Assembly (NCBI GenBank): GCA_011799875.1
Contig: CM022302.1
Location: forward strand, 526,518,228 to 526,582,227
Direction of reading: 5' to 3'
From: Thinopyrum elongatum
Taxonomy: Eukaryota > Streptophyta > Magnoliopsida > Poales > Poaceae
DNA: 64,000 nucleotides
Below the pieces are notes generated by a model. The model was not told the DNA's origin. It made no database searches and saw only the letters and a list, made by a program, of their open reading frames with translations. Made by a program: the position numbers and the translations under genes. Within the stretch, counting starts at the first letter, position 1, and every line of letters starts with the position of its first letter. This document shows positions 45,481 to 56,042 of this stretch, one piece after another.

Positions 45481-45850
45481 CAACAATGAAACCCTAACCT
45501 TATACCTGCCGGAGTGGAGGGCGACGGCGGCGGATGATCGAGGGCGAGGGCGATGCGGTGAGGGCGAGGACGACGGCGGCAGCGGACGACGACAATGAGG
45601 ACGGGGACGAGGGCAGCGACGGCGGACGGCGACGACGAGGACGAGGACAGCAGACGGCGGCGGCGAGGACGAGAGCGAGGACAGCGACGGCAAGGACGTG
45701 GGCAGCGTCGCGGTGGAGGGCGAGGGCGGCGACGATTGCGAGATGAGGGAGAGAGTGAGAGTGAGAGTGAGGGGAGCGGGCGCACGCGTGCAGATAGTGC
45801 TCCTAAACTGCGACGGGCGCACCACACGACCTGCCACTGCTAATTTGGGG
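45481..45850 (-). other. GC-rich block near the CACTA right end (possible leader or first exon)
   Basis: A strongly GC-rich block, with CTCACTCTCACTCTCTCC-like pyrimidine stretches on the minus strand, sits just inside the right subterminal repeats and upstream of the AP2/ERF-like gene. It may be promoter and leader sequence. Long frames exist on both strands because of composition, so no coding call is made. Confidence 0.35.
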
Positions 45851-45952
45851 TGGCGGGCGGCAGTACTTCAGTTGAATTTGAACAGTTTGCCGCTAACCTA
45901 CGTGTGGCGGGCACTGCCAGATGCCCGCCACAACTATTATGTGCATTAAAAA

Positions 45953-45954
<2 letters not shown>

Positions 45955-46009
<55 letters not shown>
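45955..46009. repeat. (AT)n microsatellite
   Basis: About 27 uninterrupted AT/TA dinucleotides within the CACTA subterminal region. Confidence 0.9.
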
Positions 46010-46010
<1 letters not shown>

Positions 46011-46372
46011 TTGGAGACTTTTAGCTATGGCGGGGACTAGGTCCTGCCCGCAACTGTTGCCTATAACAACAGTGGCGGGTAAGCCTAGCCACCCGCCACA
46101 AAAAACATTCATAACATAGCCACGCTCAGCAGTGCTTGCTTTGTGGCGGGTGACGTATACCGCCCGCCACTGGAGTGCCCCTAGCTCTGGCAGGTGCTCT
46201 ATGTTACCCGCCACTACTGCTTCTCCTAACTAGTTGTGGCGGGTGTCTTGGCCCGCCTGCCACTCTTTTGAGTTCACCTATAAAGCCTTTCCTAGTAGTG
46301 ATACTACATACCATACCGGAGTTTATACAAACCGAAATTATACAGTTCTATTAAACGGAAAGCATTCAAGAT

Positions 46373-46840
46373 CTACTCGTTGTCGTCGTCGTCATCGTCC
46401 TCGTCGCCCTCGTTGTCGTCGTCGTGGGGTGGGTTGCCGTGGAGGGTGTGGTACACGAGGGTGCTGGAGAGGACCTGTGCAAGCTGATACTCCTCGAAGA
46501 GCGCCGGGACGCGCACGGCCGCAGCTTCATCTCCGGCAGCAGCGGCCTCCTTGGCTTCCCACCACGCCTTCTCCGCCTCCCGGCGACGCTTGAGCGTTGG
46601 GGAGAAGATGCAGTCGACGCGGCGGAAGTTCGTCCACGCCCGAGCGCCGGCGCTGCGGGAGCTGGCGCCGCGGGTACGCGCCTGCTCCCTCCACCGTTCG
46701 TCCACCGTCGAGCGGAGGGAGGATCTCCCAGCCTCCGCATCGTGGCGGCGCTTGCGGGGCGGGTCGCCGCCGAGCCCCCTCGGCCACCCCGACCGCCAGC
46801 AGTCGTCAACATCTTCGGCAAGTTCGGGTGGGGTGACGGC
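46373..46840 (-). CDS. Hypothetical protein with acidic C-terminus, possibly transposon-borne
   Basis: On the minus strand one frame reads ELAEDVDDCWRSGWPRG, through DERWREQARTRG and WTNFRRVDCIFSPTLKRR to LFEEYQLAQVLSSTLVYHTL, then an Asp/Glu-rich tail ending at 46373. No upstream in-frame ATG was found back to 46930; the first in-frame Met is at 46705. A TATATAT on the minus strand (46951-46958) and a GCATCTTTAGCAGA-like end near 47088-47110 suggest a small DNA transposon with its own promoter (PIF/Harbinger-like ends from memory). No function is recognised. Confidence 0.4.
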   Translation of the reverse strand, partial: AVTPPELAEDVDDCWRSGWPRGLGGDPPRKRRHDAEAGRSSLRSTVDERWREQARTRGASSRSAGARAWTNFRRVDCIFSPTLKRRREAEKAWWEAKEAAAAGDEAAAVRVPALFEEYQLAQVLSSTLVYHTLHGNPPHDDDNEGDEDDDDDDNE

Positions 46841-47112
46841 TCCGCAAATCGCAGCCGGAGTTCTAGGGATTTCTCGCCGGAGGAGAGGTTTCGCGGCGGA
46901 AGTGGATGGGGATAAACAGGACGCGAACCCTAAATCGACCCGGAGCCAGGATATATATTGAAATCGTGGGTGGTCTACGGGCCTCCTGTAAACAATTTAC
47001 GGCCGGGTGTTTTTTAGCGGGCCTGCTCAGGCCGTCTTTTTGGTCATCCCGTAATACGGCCGGAAAAAACGCATTTCACCGAAGTTAGATGAGATCTGCT
47101 AAAGATGCTTTA
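46841..47112 (-). other. Putative upstream region and end of a small DNA transposon
   Basis: Minus-strand reading starts AAAGCATCTTTAGCAGATC, a sequence like the GAGCATCT(C/A)-type ends of Triticeae PIF/Harbinger elements. It includes GGCCGTAAATTGTTTAC and a TATATAT (46958-46951) about 115 bp before the hypothetical ORF. The opposite end was not found with confidence. Confidence 0.35.
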
Positions 47113-47403
47113 ACTCTATGCGTGAGCAACGCCAATCTCGCTCGCACAAACAACTACAAGGACGGCCTCACGAAGTTGTGTCCGCACCGGTGCCGCCCCG
47201 TGATACCCTCGTACGTAGACACGTAGTCTAGCACGGCCCCGCCGCCCCAGCATTGCATAGCGGTCAATAACATGCATGCTAGGGATCTGGTCTGTGTCCA
47301 ATACTTGGAAAACTACTCGGTCTCGAAGCTGAAATCCCGATTTCACCGGGGAACCGAGAATCGGGAGTCAGATCCGATCGCCAAACTGCAACGCCGAGCC
47401 TAC

Positions 47404-47412
47404 AATATATAG
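47404..47412 (+). promoter_or_regulatory. Candidate TATA box of the F-box gene
   Basis: AATATATAG lies about 50 bp upstream of the ATG at 47462, in otherwise GC-balanced sequence. The spacing would imply a very short leader, about 20-25 nt. Confidence 0.4.
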
Positions 47413-47461
47413 GTCGATCCCCAACGCCTCCGGCTTTACCGGACTTTCCAAGCCTGCTGCC

Positions 47462-48985
47462 ATGTCAATGTTGCGTCGCGTGCGACCACGCACGGGCACG
47501 GCCGGCGGCGAGGACCGCCTCAGCGCACTACCCGACGATCTCATCCGCCTCATAGTAGGCAGGCTGGACACCCGCACCGTGCTTTCCACCGCCGTCCTGG
47601 CCAGGCGTTGGGCGCACATCACCCGCGATCTGGCGGAGCTCGACTTCAGGATCAGCGACGTACTCCCGCCCGAGTACGACCGGACCGTCGCCCTCCGCCA
47701 GCGCAACATGCCTGGTGACACATTTCTGTCCGAGATGCTGGACCGTCTCATTGCGTGCTGCGAAATCGACACGATCACGGCGTTCGTCGACGGCATCACT
47801 GGATTCTTGGAAGCAGACGGTGGCCCTGCTGACGGCGACGCACGTCGGCGCGCCAACACCCTGCGTCTGGAGTTCTTCCAGACACACGATGGCGGCTGCG
47901 CCGTCGACCGCCTGATCGCCGCCGCGGTAGGCGCATGGGGAGTGCGGGATCTGGAGGTCGTTGCTAGGCAAGCGTCATGCGATGTCCTTCAGGCGCCGCC
48001 CTACCGCTTTCCCCAGGACCACGACTGCCTCAAGGACGGCCTTCGCAGCTTGACGCTGGGTAACTACTGCACGCTCCCGCCGCTGCATAGCTACAACGCT
48101 CTCACCACGCTGATCCTGCGAGACATGGCCGCTTCCACCCCTGTCCACGTGTACCAGAGGGTGTTCACTGAGTGCACACGGCTTCAGGTGCTTCACCTGA
48201 TATCCTGCTTCTGTGCAGAGGAATGTGTGGTAGTGGACGCGCCTAGTTCAGAGATCAGGGAGCTCATCCTCGACCAGTGCAAGTTCATGGCAATCGAGCT
48301 GCGCCACCTTCCAATGCTTGTCAGCCTGGCTTGCTGCCTAAGCGACACTTATAGACTCGTATTCGGCTCGGTCCCCAGCCTCATGCACACTAACCTCACA
48401 TTCGCGGCGGAAAGCTGGATAGTTCCGAAGCGGTGCAGGGATCACTTCGGCGATTACATCGTCGGTATGCCCCCGACCATGACGGATCTCGTCCTCCGCT
48501 TCACCGGGCTGAGAAGATGGATGTTGCCCAGTCCACCGGCCAATCCATTGCTCAACCTGAAAAAGCTCCTTGTTTCCGATCTGCCTGCGAACTGGGACAT
48601 CACATGGCCACGCGGCCTCCTGTTGGCCGCGCCATCACTCGAGGTCCTGCACATCCATGTGCCTTGCTCGGAGGAGGAGCCAAATTATGGGAGCATGAGA
48701 ATGAGCTCACTCGAGGCGCTTCAGCGCCATCACCGCCTCAAGGAGCTGGTCATTACTGGATTCTTGCAGCGCCACATATGGTTTTTGAAGTATGTGGTGA
48801 GCGTGTGCACATCGTTGCAACGTGTTATCCTGCTCAAGGATGATGATCATGTTCGATACAATGGACTTTGGGATTGGGAGATGGTCGGGCAGCAAGAATG
48901 TCCTTGGAGCAATGATGATGAAATGGTGGTGAGGAGAATAATCAAATCTGGGTGCAGGCCTCTCGTTGAACTCAGCGTGGGATGA
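47462..48985 (+). CDS. F-box/LRR-type protein (507 aa), intact single-exon host gene
   Basis: The product is predicted to be a substrate receptor of an SCF E3 ubiquitin ligase. An N-terminal F-box (about residues 18-60: DRLSALPDDLIRLIVGRLDT then STAVLARRWAHI) would bind Skp1. A long leucine-rich region follows (about 190-480), with repeats such as LRSLTLGNY, LQVLHLISC, IRELILDQC, LEVLHIHVP and LKELVITGF. It has no signal peptide or membrane segment. This layout is typical of the large grass F-box/FBD/LRR families, whose target proteins are mostly unknown. The reading frame is complete, GC-rich at third positions, and unlike the flanking transposons. It ends ELSVG followed by TGA at 48983. Confidence 0.93.
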   Translation: MSMLRRVRPRTGTAGGEDRLSALPDDLIRLIVGRLDTRTVLSTAVLARRWAHITRDLAELDFRISDVLPPEYDRTVALRQRNMPGDTFLSEMLDRLIACCEIDTITAFVDGITGFLEADGGPADGDARRRANTLRLEFFQTHDGGCAVDRLIAAAVGAWGVRDLEVVARQASCDVLQAPPYRFPQDHDCLKDGLRSLTLGNYCTLPPLHSYNALTTLILRDMAASTPVHVYQRVFTECTRLQVLHLISCFCAEECVVVDAPSSEIRELILDQCKFMAIELRHLPMLVSLACCLSDTYRLVFGSVPSLMHTNLTFAAESWIVPKRCRDHFGDYIVGMPPTMTDLVLRFTGLRRWMLPSPPANPLLNLKKLLVSDLPANWDITWPRGLLLAAPSLEVLHIHVPCSEEEPNYGSMRMSSLEALQRHHRLKELVITGFLQRHIWFLKYVVSVCTSLQRVILLKDDDHVRYNGLWDWEMVGQQECPWSNDDEMVVRRIIKSGCRPLVELSVG

Positions 48986-49943
48986 TCTTCGCGGGTTAGC
49001 ATTCAGACTTGGAGAGATTCGGAAGGGTTCTTCGGCTTCACTGGCGATGGTTTGAATGCAACGCCCCCAATACGCCTTGGGTGGGATCAAAGCATGTCAT
49101 GACGCGGATATGAAACTTTTTCGGGCCTCTACAATTGCCCTAGAAACGGAAAGGTGCTTTTCTGGCATGACAACTAGACGAGTAGGGGCCCATGCAAACA
49201 CCTTGCCCCGGATCTCTTCAAGACCGCCACCAGGAAGCGAAGGATGGTTTATTTTGAGCTTTGCGGTGAGGCGTGGCTACACTCATTGGCAAAAATTAGC
49301 ACCATCGAGCAACTCCGGTAATTTGTTCATCTTTGGAGAGTGCTCGCCACCATCAACCTGCAACCTGATCATGATGACACCGTCAAAATTGCTCCTTATG
49401 TAGTATACTACAGTCTCTCTTTGTTTAGGAAATATTATGTGTATGTAGTTGTTTAAGACTAGAAATCTCCGGTGATTTATCTAAACGTGTGTCCTATGTA
49501 AAATAAGTTTGTCCTGTATTTTGTTTCAGAAAAAAGTTTGTCCTCTCCAACTCATTAGCATTGTCAAATTGGCAAACAAAATGGATCATGAATATGTGAT
49601 GGGGCCAATTCATCAATTGATTTGCATTTGATATGCAATTGATTTATGCACAAGTCCAAGTCCTCATATTAGTTTCAGCTGATGTGCTTAGTTAAATTCT
49701 CGAATGTGATAGATCTTTTATATGTTGTTGTTCTACCATTGGGGCAATTTGGGCAGCCGTTCAATCTTGGGCAAGAAGTTTGCGAGATGTTGGCCCAGGT
49801 CATGTGCAAATTTCAACAAACTATATCACTTAAAGCTCTAAATTGTATTCACGATGTAGAGGCCGGGGTCACCCTCTTTTTCCAAGAAAAAGAATTATTT
49901 CATAACATTTGGCCACCTGCAATGTCCGTTGCTTCTGATACTT
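48986..49943. other. Downstream region of the F-box gene
   Basis: No gene supported. The first few hundred bases are likely the 3' UTR. Open frames at 49056-49403 and 49682-49966 show no recognisable domain. Confidence 0.5.
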
Positions 49944-50895
49944 CTTTTTTTTTTGAAGAAAGGTAGCGATCTCTACCTTATATTCAAAAAACGGCCGTGA
50001 AGGCTAAATGGAGTACAGGCAAGGACTCAGACAACAGTCTGAGTCGAAGGCGAAAAATGCAAATGGGGACAAAAGAACAAGAGCAGAAGAGAAAAAGAAC
50101 AAATAGGAAAAGTAGCCAAGTGCTAGTGTCGTCTAACTGAAATCCCAAAAACGTTATGCCCATGCCTCCAGGGAAACTTCGTCTAAAACTGTACTAGCTC
50201 GGCATGTCCAGAGTTTCAAGTCGTCGCCAATGTGTTGCGCAATCAAGTTGGGCCGTAGTGTTCTGTTTCTGAAGACCCATTCATTTCTGTTATGCCAGAG
50301 ATTCACTGCACAAGCTGCCAGTACAATCGGCCACTGATAATGGTTGATGAGTTTTTATGCTTTATGCGCAAACTGAGTCAGGTTAGATGCCTGTCCGGCG
50401 ACGTGCTGCAGATGTAGAACTCGCCAGCTGTATTGTGCAGTTTTGCAGTGCAGCAAAATGTGCTCGATTGATTCAATAGCTGGGCAAATGCCACACCAAC
50501 GCTCCTGAGTCCAACATTTTTTTAGTAGCATTACCGTTAGTGTTTAGACGCCCTTCGGAACGCGAGCCAGAGGAAAACTCTGTTTTAAAGGAATAATAGT
50601 CGATACTCCATAGCCAGGCGAATTGAGAAAATGAAGTGCCTACCAAATATTCGGCCTCACCTTGTCTCCATGCATTCCTGGAGTGAAATCGAGCAAAATT
50701 ACTAACAACTGGTCCAATTCATTCGCTGCTGAAGCGGATAGCACCGGCTGAAGTTTCAGTGTCCATGTATTACCTTCCTGGAGTTACATATCAGAGCTCT
50801 GTTGTGCTCTTTAAGGTCTCGGACAACCAATCCCCCAAATTCTCTCGGCAAGATCACATTATCCCAAGCCACTATCTGTTATAGCCCAGTGAGAA
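49944..50895 (-). mobile_element. 5'-truncated LINE: C-terminal part of ORF2
   Basis: A T-run at 49944-49954 (poly(A) on the minus strand) marks the 3' end. Upstream on the minus strand, the sequence reads VAWDNVILPREFGGLVVRDL, typical of the segment after the RT domain. Next comes a zinc-binding RVT segment (RWCGICPAIESIEHILLHC), then NLWHNRNEWVFRN, the usual LINE ORF2 end. It contains stops (for example after FAHKA) and frameshifts. No convincing TSD was found. Confidence 0.75.
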
Positions 50896-51044
50896 GGCTC
50901 AGACCAGCGTCATAGGCAGGCAAAGATCAAAAAGCACTTGTTCTTATCAGATTTAGTAAAGAAAGGGATAGAAAGATAGACAAGAAAGGAAGAGAAAGAC
51001 TAACGGAAGCGGAGTTTCTGCTCCCGGGCTATCTGCACCCCTGT
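50896..51044. other. Short intergenic sequence
   Basis: No gene seen; purine-rich AGAAAG stretches precede the fold-back element. Confidence 0.5.
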
Positions 51045-51373
51045 TCAGAAAAAAATTTAAAACAAATACTATAAAATTCAAAAAAATCCAATTTTTTTTT
51101 GTGTGGTAGATAATTTGATGCGTGAGGTTCGCTCCAAAATTCAACTCATTTGGATATCTGAGCAGCTCTCGGAAAAAAAGACAAATTCAGGGTCTGTAAA
51201 AAAGTTTACTATTCATGCGCTGTTTTGATTCGATTTGTCTTTTTTGCCGAGAGCTGCTCAAATGTCCATATGAGTTGAAATTTAGAGCGAACCTCACGCA
51301 TCAAATTATCTACCACACAAAAAAAATTAGATTTTTTTGAATTTTTCTAGCATTTGTTTTGAATTTTTTCTGA
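51045..51373. repeat. Fold-back element with about 140-bp inverted arms
   Basis: The left arm (about 51045-51185) is repeated in inverse orientation at about 51234-51373, sharing TTTGATGCGTGAGGTTCGCTC, GAGCAGCTCTCGG and TGTGTGGTAGATAATTTGATG-type blocks, with about 48 bp of loop. The outermost GCTCCCGGGC and GCCCAGACTC..GCTCCCG segments hint that the element extends a little further. The arrangement is that of a MITE or fold-back DNA element. A transcript would form a long hairpin. Confidence 0.75.
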
Positions 51374-51965
51374 GCGGGAGCATATGAGTCTGGGCACCGA
51401 ATTGGATTACCGATGACTAAGTCCCTAGAGTATCTGTTCTCAGATTTCAGGAGAGAGGGAACTTTCGATAGAAGAGATACCGTCCATAATATCATATAAA
51501 GAAATAGACCCCTGTAGCACATCATAATGATCTGCTAGAGCAGAACACTTGCACCACAGTCCACACTGCACTTGGTACATTTCTGCAAGTAGAAACACAA
51601 GCACCACTCATGGGCTAGTAGTAAAGCATTGCTGTATATAGCAGCAGTAGTAAATTAGATTGTGCCCACAGTAACTGTACGTGTGCATACACACAGTTAT
51701 TATACAGTAGGATTATGACAAGATTAAACAAAGCAATGGAAAGGAAAATGTGACAATAACTTAACTGAAACCAAAGAAAGATCAAGCAAACTATTGCAAG
51801 TAAAGTACACTAACTACTTAACTAAACACAACTGAATAATTAAACTCAGTAGCAGCTACTAAACCAGAACAGGTTCAGTACACTAGATTCAGCAAAGAGC
51901 ACCACCGTAGTTAAAGTAAGCTTACACAATAACTACAGCATGTACTTTTAGTACACACATGGATT
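51374..51965. other. Intergenic sequence
   Basis: No gene seen; AT-rich with no repeat structure that I could identify. Confidence 0.5.
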
Positions 51966-51979
51966 AATTGACCAAACCC

Positions 51980-53184
51980 GGAATCCATCCTTGATAATTG
52001 AGCTAAACAGGAACGTGTGTCCATCCCCGACCGCGTTTGCGTCGCCCCCGCGGGCGACCGGCTGCGCCTCCCCCTTCCTTCGCGAGCGCCCCCTCTCTCC
52101 TCCACCTCCTCGCCACCGTCGTCGGCGCCCGCCACAGGCCTGGCCTGGGCGACGCTGGCGGCGACGGCCCCCGGCCCTTCCTCTTCCAGGGTTCCTCTGG
52201 CGCGGGACGGAAGCTCCAGGCGGCGGTTCTGCACGGCGGCGGGGGTTCCTAGCGCAGGCGGGGGCGGGCTCTGGGCGGCGGCGGCATCGTTGGCGGCGGG
52301 GCAGCGCGGCGACGCAGGCTGGCGGCGCCCGCCCGGCCCAAATCTGGGCCCTTTGGGCCCATCTGGGTCTGAGCGGGCCGGCGGCAGGCGTGGCTCTTGG
52401 GAGGCGGTGGCGGCGCGTCGGGCTGGTGGCGGGTGGCGGCTCGGTTGCCGGCATGCAGCAGCGCGGTGGCCGGGGCTTTACGGTCCCAATATGGGCCCGG
52501 CCAGGCCTGGGTGGCCTGGTTTGCCTCGACTGCGGCATCCGGTCGGCAATCCGCGTCGGTGCTGGAGGCAAAGGCCTCCGACACGACGGCGGTGGAGGCG
52601 GGTTCCCTCCCGTTCGGCTCCAGTGCATCCGCCCGTGCCATCTGGGCGCTTCTTGCCTCTGCTCTCTTGACCTCGTGGTGGTGTTCGCAACGGGACGACG
52701 TGGATGGGTCCAAGACCGTGGTGGCGCGTGCTTGCGAGTAGCAAGATGGTGGGATGGCTCCGTTCTAGTGGGTGCCGGGGCATGGGGGTGCGGGAGAAAT
52801 CCCTGGCGGTTCATCCGACTTCGACGCAGTGGCGCCGGTGGGTGCCGCCATTCCTTCCTGAAGGGCGTCGGTGCTACCCATCTCCCGCTCCCCTCCGTGT
52901 GCCGGGGGAAACCTTAGGACTTATCCAGGCAGCAGCGTCATTGGCGTCGCATTCCTTCTTGGAGGTGTTGTTTGGTACGCGGCGGTCCGGTGCCATGGCG
53001 AGTGGTGGGACGTAGATGGAGGGCGCAGCGGTGGCGGACCATCCGTGCTTGTCGTGCTGCCGTTGTTGGCATTTTTGCCTTCTTCTTTTTCCTTTTGGGC
53101 TTGATGTGCCGTTCGTCCCGGCAGTTACCTTGTGATCGGCGTTCGTGCTTTATAATATAAAGCGGGGGGAAACCCTATTTCGTC
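51980..53184 (+). mobile_element. GC-rich 1.2-kb non-LTR retro-insertion with a perfect 14-bp TSD
   Basis: AATTGACCAAACCC occurs at 51966-51979 and again at 53185-53198, bracketing 1205 bp of very GC-rich sequence. The 3' end is TATAATATAAAGCGGGGGGA followed by AACCCTATTTCGTC, without a poly(A) tail. TSD length fits target-primed insertion. Several overlapping frames are open on both strands (about 51991-52917), but composition explains this and none has a recognisable domain. It could be a LINE-derived non-autonomous element or an inserted 5' region of a LINE. Confidence 0.65.
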
Positions 53185-53198
53185 AATTGACCAAACCC

Positions 53199-54222
53199 AG
53201 CAAGCAGCAAGTAGGTACTTACCATGTACCAGTACATATACAACACAAACAGTTAACATCAGTTACCACAGTAGCAGATGAACATCTACAGTGGTAGGAA
53301 ACCCTAGAATTGGGGAATTCCCAATTTGCACAAGATACCACCACATGGACACATCAGCTGCATATGAACAAGCGCACAGAGGCCAACAACAGCATCAGAT
53401 GCATAACACCAAGAAAAGGAATACATGGCCAGTGCACTGAAACCCTAGATAGCACCAATCCACATCACGGAGAGCTAGAACATGGACTAGTGGAAGCATA
53501 TGACCACAAGAGCAACCATAGGAGTAGCAGAGCATGATCCAGAGGCCACCAGTGCTAAACAGAGGAGATGGAGCTCACCGAGTAAGTTCTGAAAAATGAA
53601 CAGTACTATATTGATCATTATGGGAAAGTGTTGATCTTTTTTTTTTTTACCAAAAATACATATTCAGGACAAAGTTTGGTCAAATTGTCAGCCAAAAAAA
53701 TGTACTACTGCTTCACAGAGAAATGAATCAAGTTCAATCAATTCGTGCCAACATCTTCAGACCCTGCAAAGCTGCTTTGCACAGCACACAAGTAGATGAA
53801 AGAATCTGCCTGCACATGCAAAAGAAACCCAATAACACGCAATGCAACGGTAGTACAATTTATATCCATTTACTGCACCAACCATCTCACAATAACATAC
53901 TAATTGTTCAGTTACTATCACAGTTAAAATCATCTCAGTGTAAATTCTTACTTTTCATCTAAGCAAATGAATCCAATTTAACAGTACAATTCCTGTGCAA
54001 GATGTCACCCAGGTTCCGGATAAAAACTTCACTCAAATATATACATTTACCATTTGCCCAGTGAGCGCATCGCTTCACTGCAACAAAGGTATCACATCGC
54101 ATTACCGAGGTGACGAGCAAAAACACTATCGCAGATCCTGTTCTCAAAATTTCAACACATCAGTTAGCCAAAATTTGACATGGTTTCTAACTTTGTACAC
54201 GCGGCGAGGCAATCGAGCCGTC
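53199..54222. other. Intergenic region, probable 3' flank of the minus-strand gene
   Basis: No gene seen. A T-run (about 53637-53649) is the only simple feature. The portion near 54222 is likely 3' UTR of the next gene. Confidence 0.5.
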
Positions 54223-55647
54223 CTAGTCATCATCCTCCTCCTCCAAATCCTCGTACGGATCGTGAAAAGGCGCCAACTCCTGCACGATGAAAAGTTTTGA
54301 ATTAACCATCTGCACAAAAGGCCGCTGGCAAGCAGGTACACACAAGACGTACATCAGTATAGAAGAAATGATTTATCACATTTCTTTTCCTAGTAAATCA
54401 TCAGTAGTTGCTTTGTAAAAATTGTCCGGAAAAAGATCAAAACAACAATCCTCGTATGTCCAGTATGCAGGCCTGAAGAACTACAGGCACCTAATTTTGG
54501 TCAAACATGAAGAGTGGGGTAGTACCAGGAAAATGAATCAAATTTACTGCTTTTGTTATTGGGTCTGTCTAGGATATATCTAGATGTATGTCACATCTAA
54601 GCTGATGTCCACTCTGTTTGTGGTCTATTTTTTTCCTATTCTTTTTATTTCTTGTTGTTGCATTATATATTTGTGGGAGTTTAGATATGCCATCCTTAAA
54701 AAACATCTAGATGTGAATTAGACAAACTGTTTGTTATTTTCTCTACTATTGTTATTTTGACAATCAACACCTCCTTTTTCCCATTATGGATCAATCTAAA
54801 TAAGCAATGATTTAGACCTAAGTAACGGTTACATTCCAAACAGGCAATCCAATCACGCAGAGAGAAAGAAACAAAGAAACAGAGAAAGAAAGAAGAAAGG
54901 ACCTCGATTGGCTCCAGGGGAGCGGGCGCGACGCCGGCGGCGAGGCCCGCGGCGTACCCGGTGAGGACGTCAGCGTGGGCGGTGAGGCGCTGCGCGTGTG
55001 TGGTGCAGGCGTGGGCGAGTGCGGCGAACGCGTCGGCGAGCGCGGCCTCGTGCGCCGGGAGGGACGCCGCGTACGCCGTGATGCCCTGCGAGAGCGCGGT
55101 GAGGTCCTCCGCGAGGGCCCTCCCGTTTGCTGCGACCGCGACGACGGACGCGGCGACGGCTGCCGGCGCCGCGACAGCTTCTGGCGCGGCGAGCGCCTCC
55201 GTGTGGGCGGTGCGGGCCACATCATAGTCGTAGAGGTTGTCGGCGAGGGTGAAGGTGTGCTCGACGAAGGCCGCGGTGGGGTCCTGGGGCAGCTCGGCGG
55301 AGGCCAAGTCGTACGAGGGGACGCTGTGAGCGAGCGCATGGCTGCACCCGGCGAAGATCAAGAAAGTCGCCGCCGGGGGCACGAGCGGCGCCGCGGGGGG
55401 AGCGGGCGGCGCGGCGTGGGGCAAGGGCGGCGCGCCGGGGGGCAGGGGCGGCGCGGCGGGGGCCACAGGGCCGACGGCGGGCGCGGCGTCGTCCCCGGCG
55501 ATCTGGTGGTCGGCGGCGACCGGGTGGTCGGCGTTGGCGGCGGCGCGGCCGTCCGCTGCATTGCGGATTCTGTACTCGTAGCGGGTCGGTCGTGCGGGCC
55601 TGCCTCTCGGCTGGAGGCAGCACCGAGCGCCCAGGCGAGCCGTGAGC
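54223..55647 (-). CDS. Ala/Pro-rich protein of unknown function, two exons, start unresolved
   Basis: Exon 1 (open from about 55647 to 54903) encodes RYEYRIRNAADGR, a Pro/Ala-rich stretch, then ATFLIFAGCSHALAHSVPSY and a long Ala-rich helical region with spaced His (LPAHEAALADAFAALAHAC and similar). GT follows the final IE codons at 54902-54901. After a 623-bp intron ending TCGTGCAG, exon 2 (54279-54223) continues in phase 0 as ELAPFHDPYEDLEEEDDD and a stop. The matching phase and acidic end support a real gene. No in-frame ATG was found downstream of the TGA near 55650, so a further 5' exon or a damaged start is possible. The product is unknown. Confidence 0.5.
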
Positions 55648-56042
55648 CGAGCCAGGAGTCAGCGTCACATGGCTAGGTCGATGGTGGGCCATCGATTACG
55701 TAGATTTTTTCTTTACTTTTTTGATTTGTATTGGCTGGTACTTACAGATTCACAAAAAATAGAAAATCAAGTTTAAAAATTCAAAAAATTAATTGTTTTG
55801 GAGAATTTTGGAAGAAATGGGATAAGACCTCTCTCACGAGGGCTCTCACTTCGCCATTCACCCCTTGACCACTGCCCGCATTACCGTCCTTTCCGACAAG
55901 ATTCCTAGCCATTACCCCCTCATCGTCAAGCCGCCACTCGTGCAAGCTCCGGCTCCCTCCGTGGGTCTTCGGTTGCTCTGGGGCAGGAGATCTATCGGGA
56001 GAAAGCCATGTGTGCTCGAGAGCACGTGAAGGCCGAGGCTCA
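55648..56042. other. Intergenic sequence
   Basis: No gene seen; the sequence changes from AT-rich to GC-rich towards 56040. Confidence 0.5.

Larger units (their letters stand above)
42395..46300 (-). mobile_element. CACTA-type DNA transposon, apparently non-autonomous
   Basis: The right end is the complement of CACTACTAGGAAAGGC (46285-46300), followed by many subterminal GTGGCGGGC/GCCCGCCAC units (about 45840-46265). Matching subterminal units are at the left (about 42425-42655). The left terminus is degraded: GGAAAGCTTATGCATAGG near 42400 resembles the inside of the terminal repeat, but no CACTA is present. No transposase is visible. Two minus-strand genes with plant DNA-binding domains are inside. 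Confidence 0.7.

Noticed and set aside
49056..49403. A 115-codon frame downstream of the F-box gene.
   Set aside because: It lies in the probable 3' UTR and shows no recognisable domain.
51991..52917. A 308-codon plus-strand frame with an antisense 288-codon frame.
   Set aside because: Both lie within the GC-rich retro-insertion, have no recognisable domain and overlap in opposite directions, which suggests composition only.
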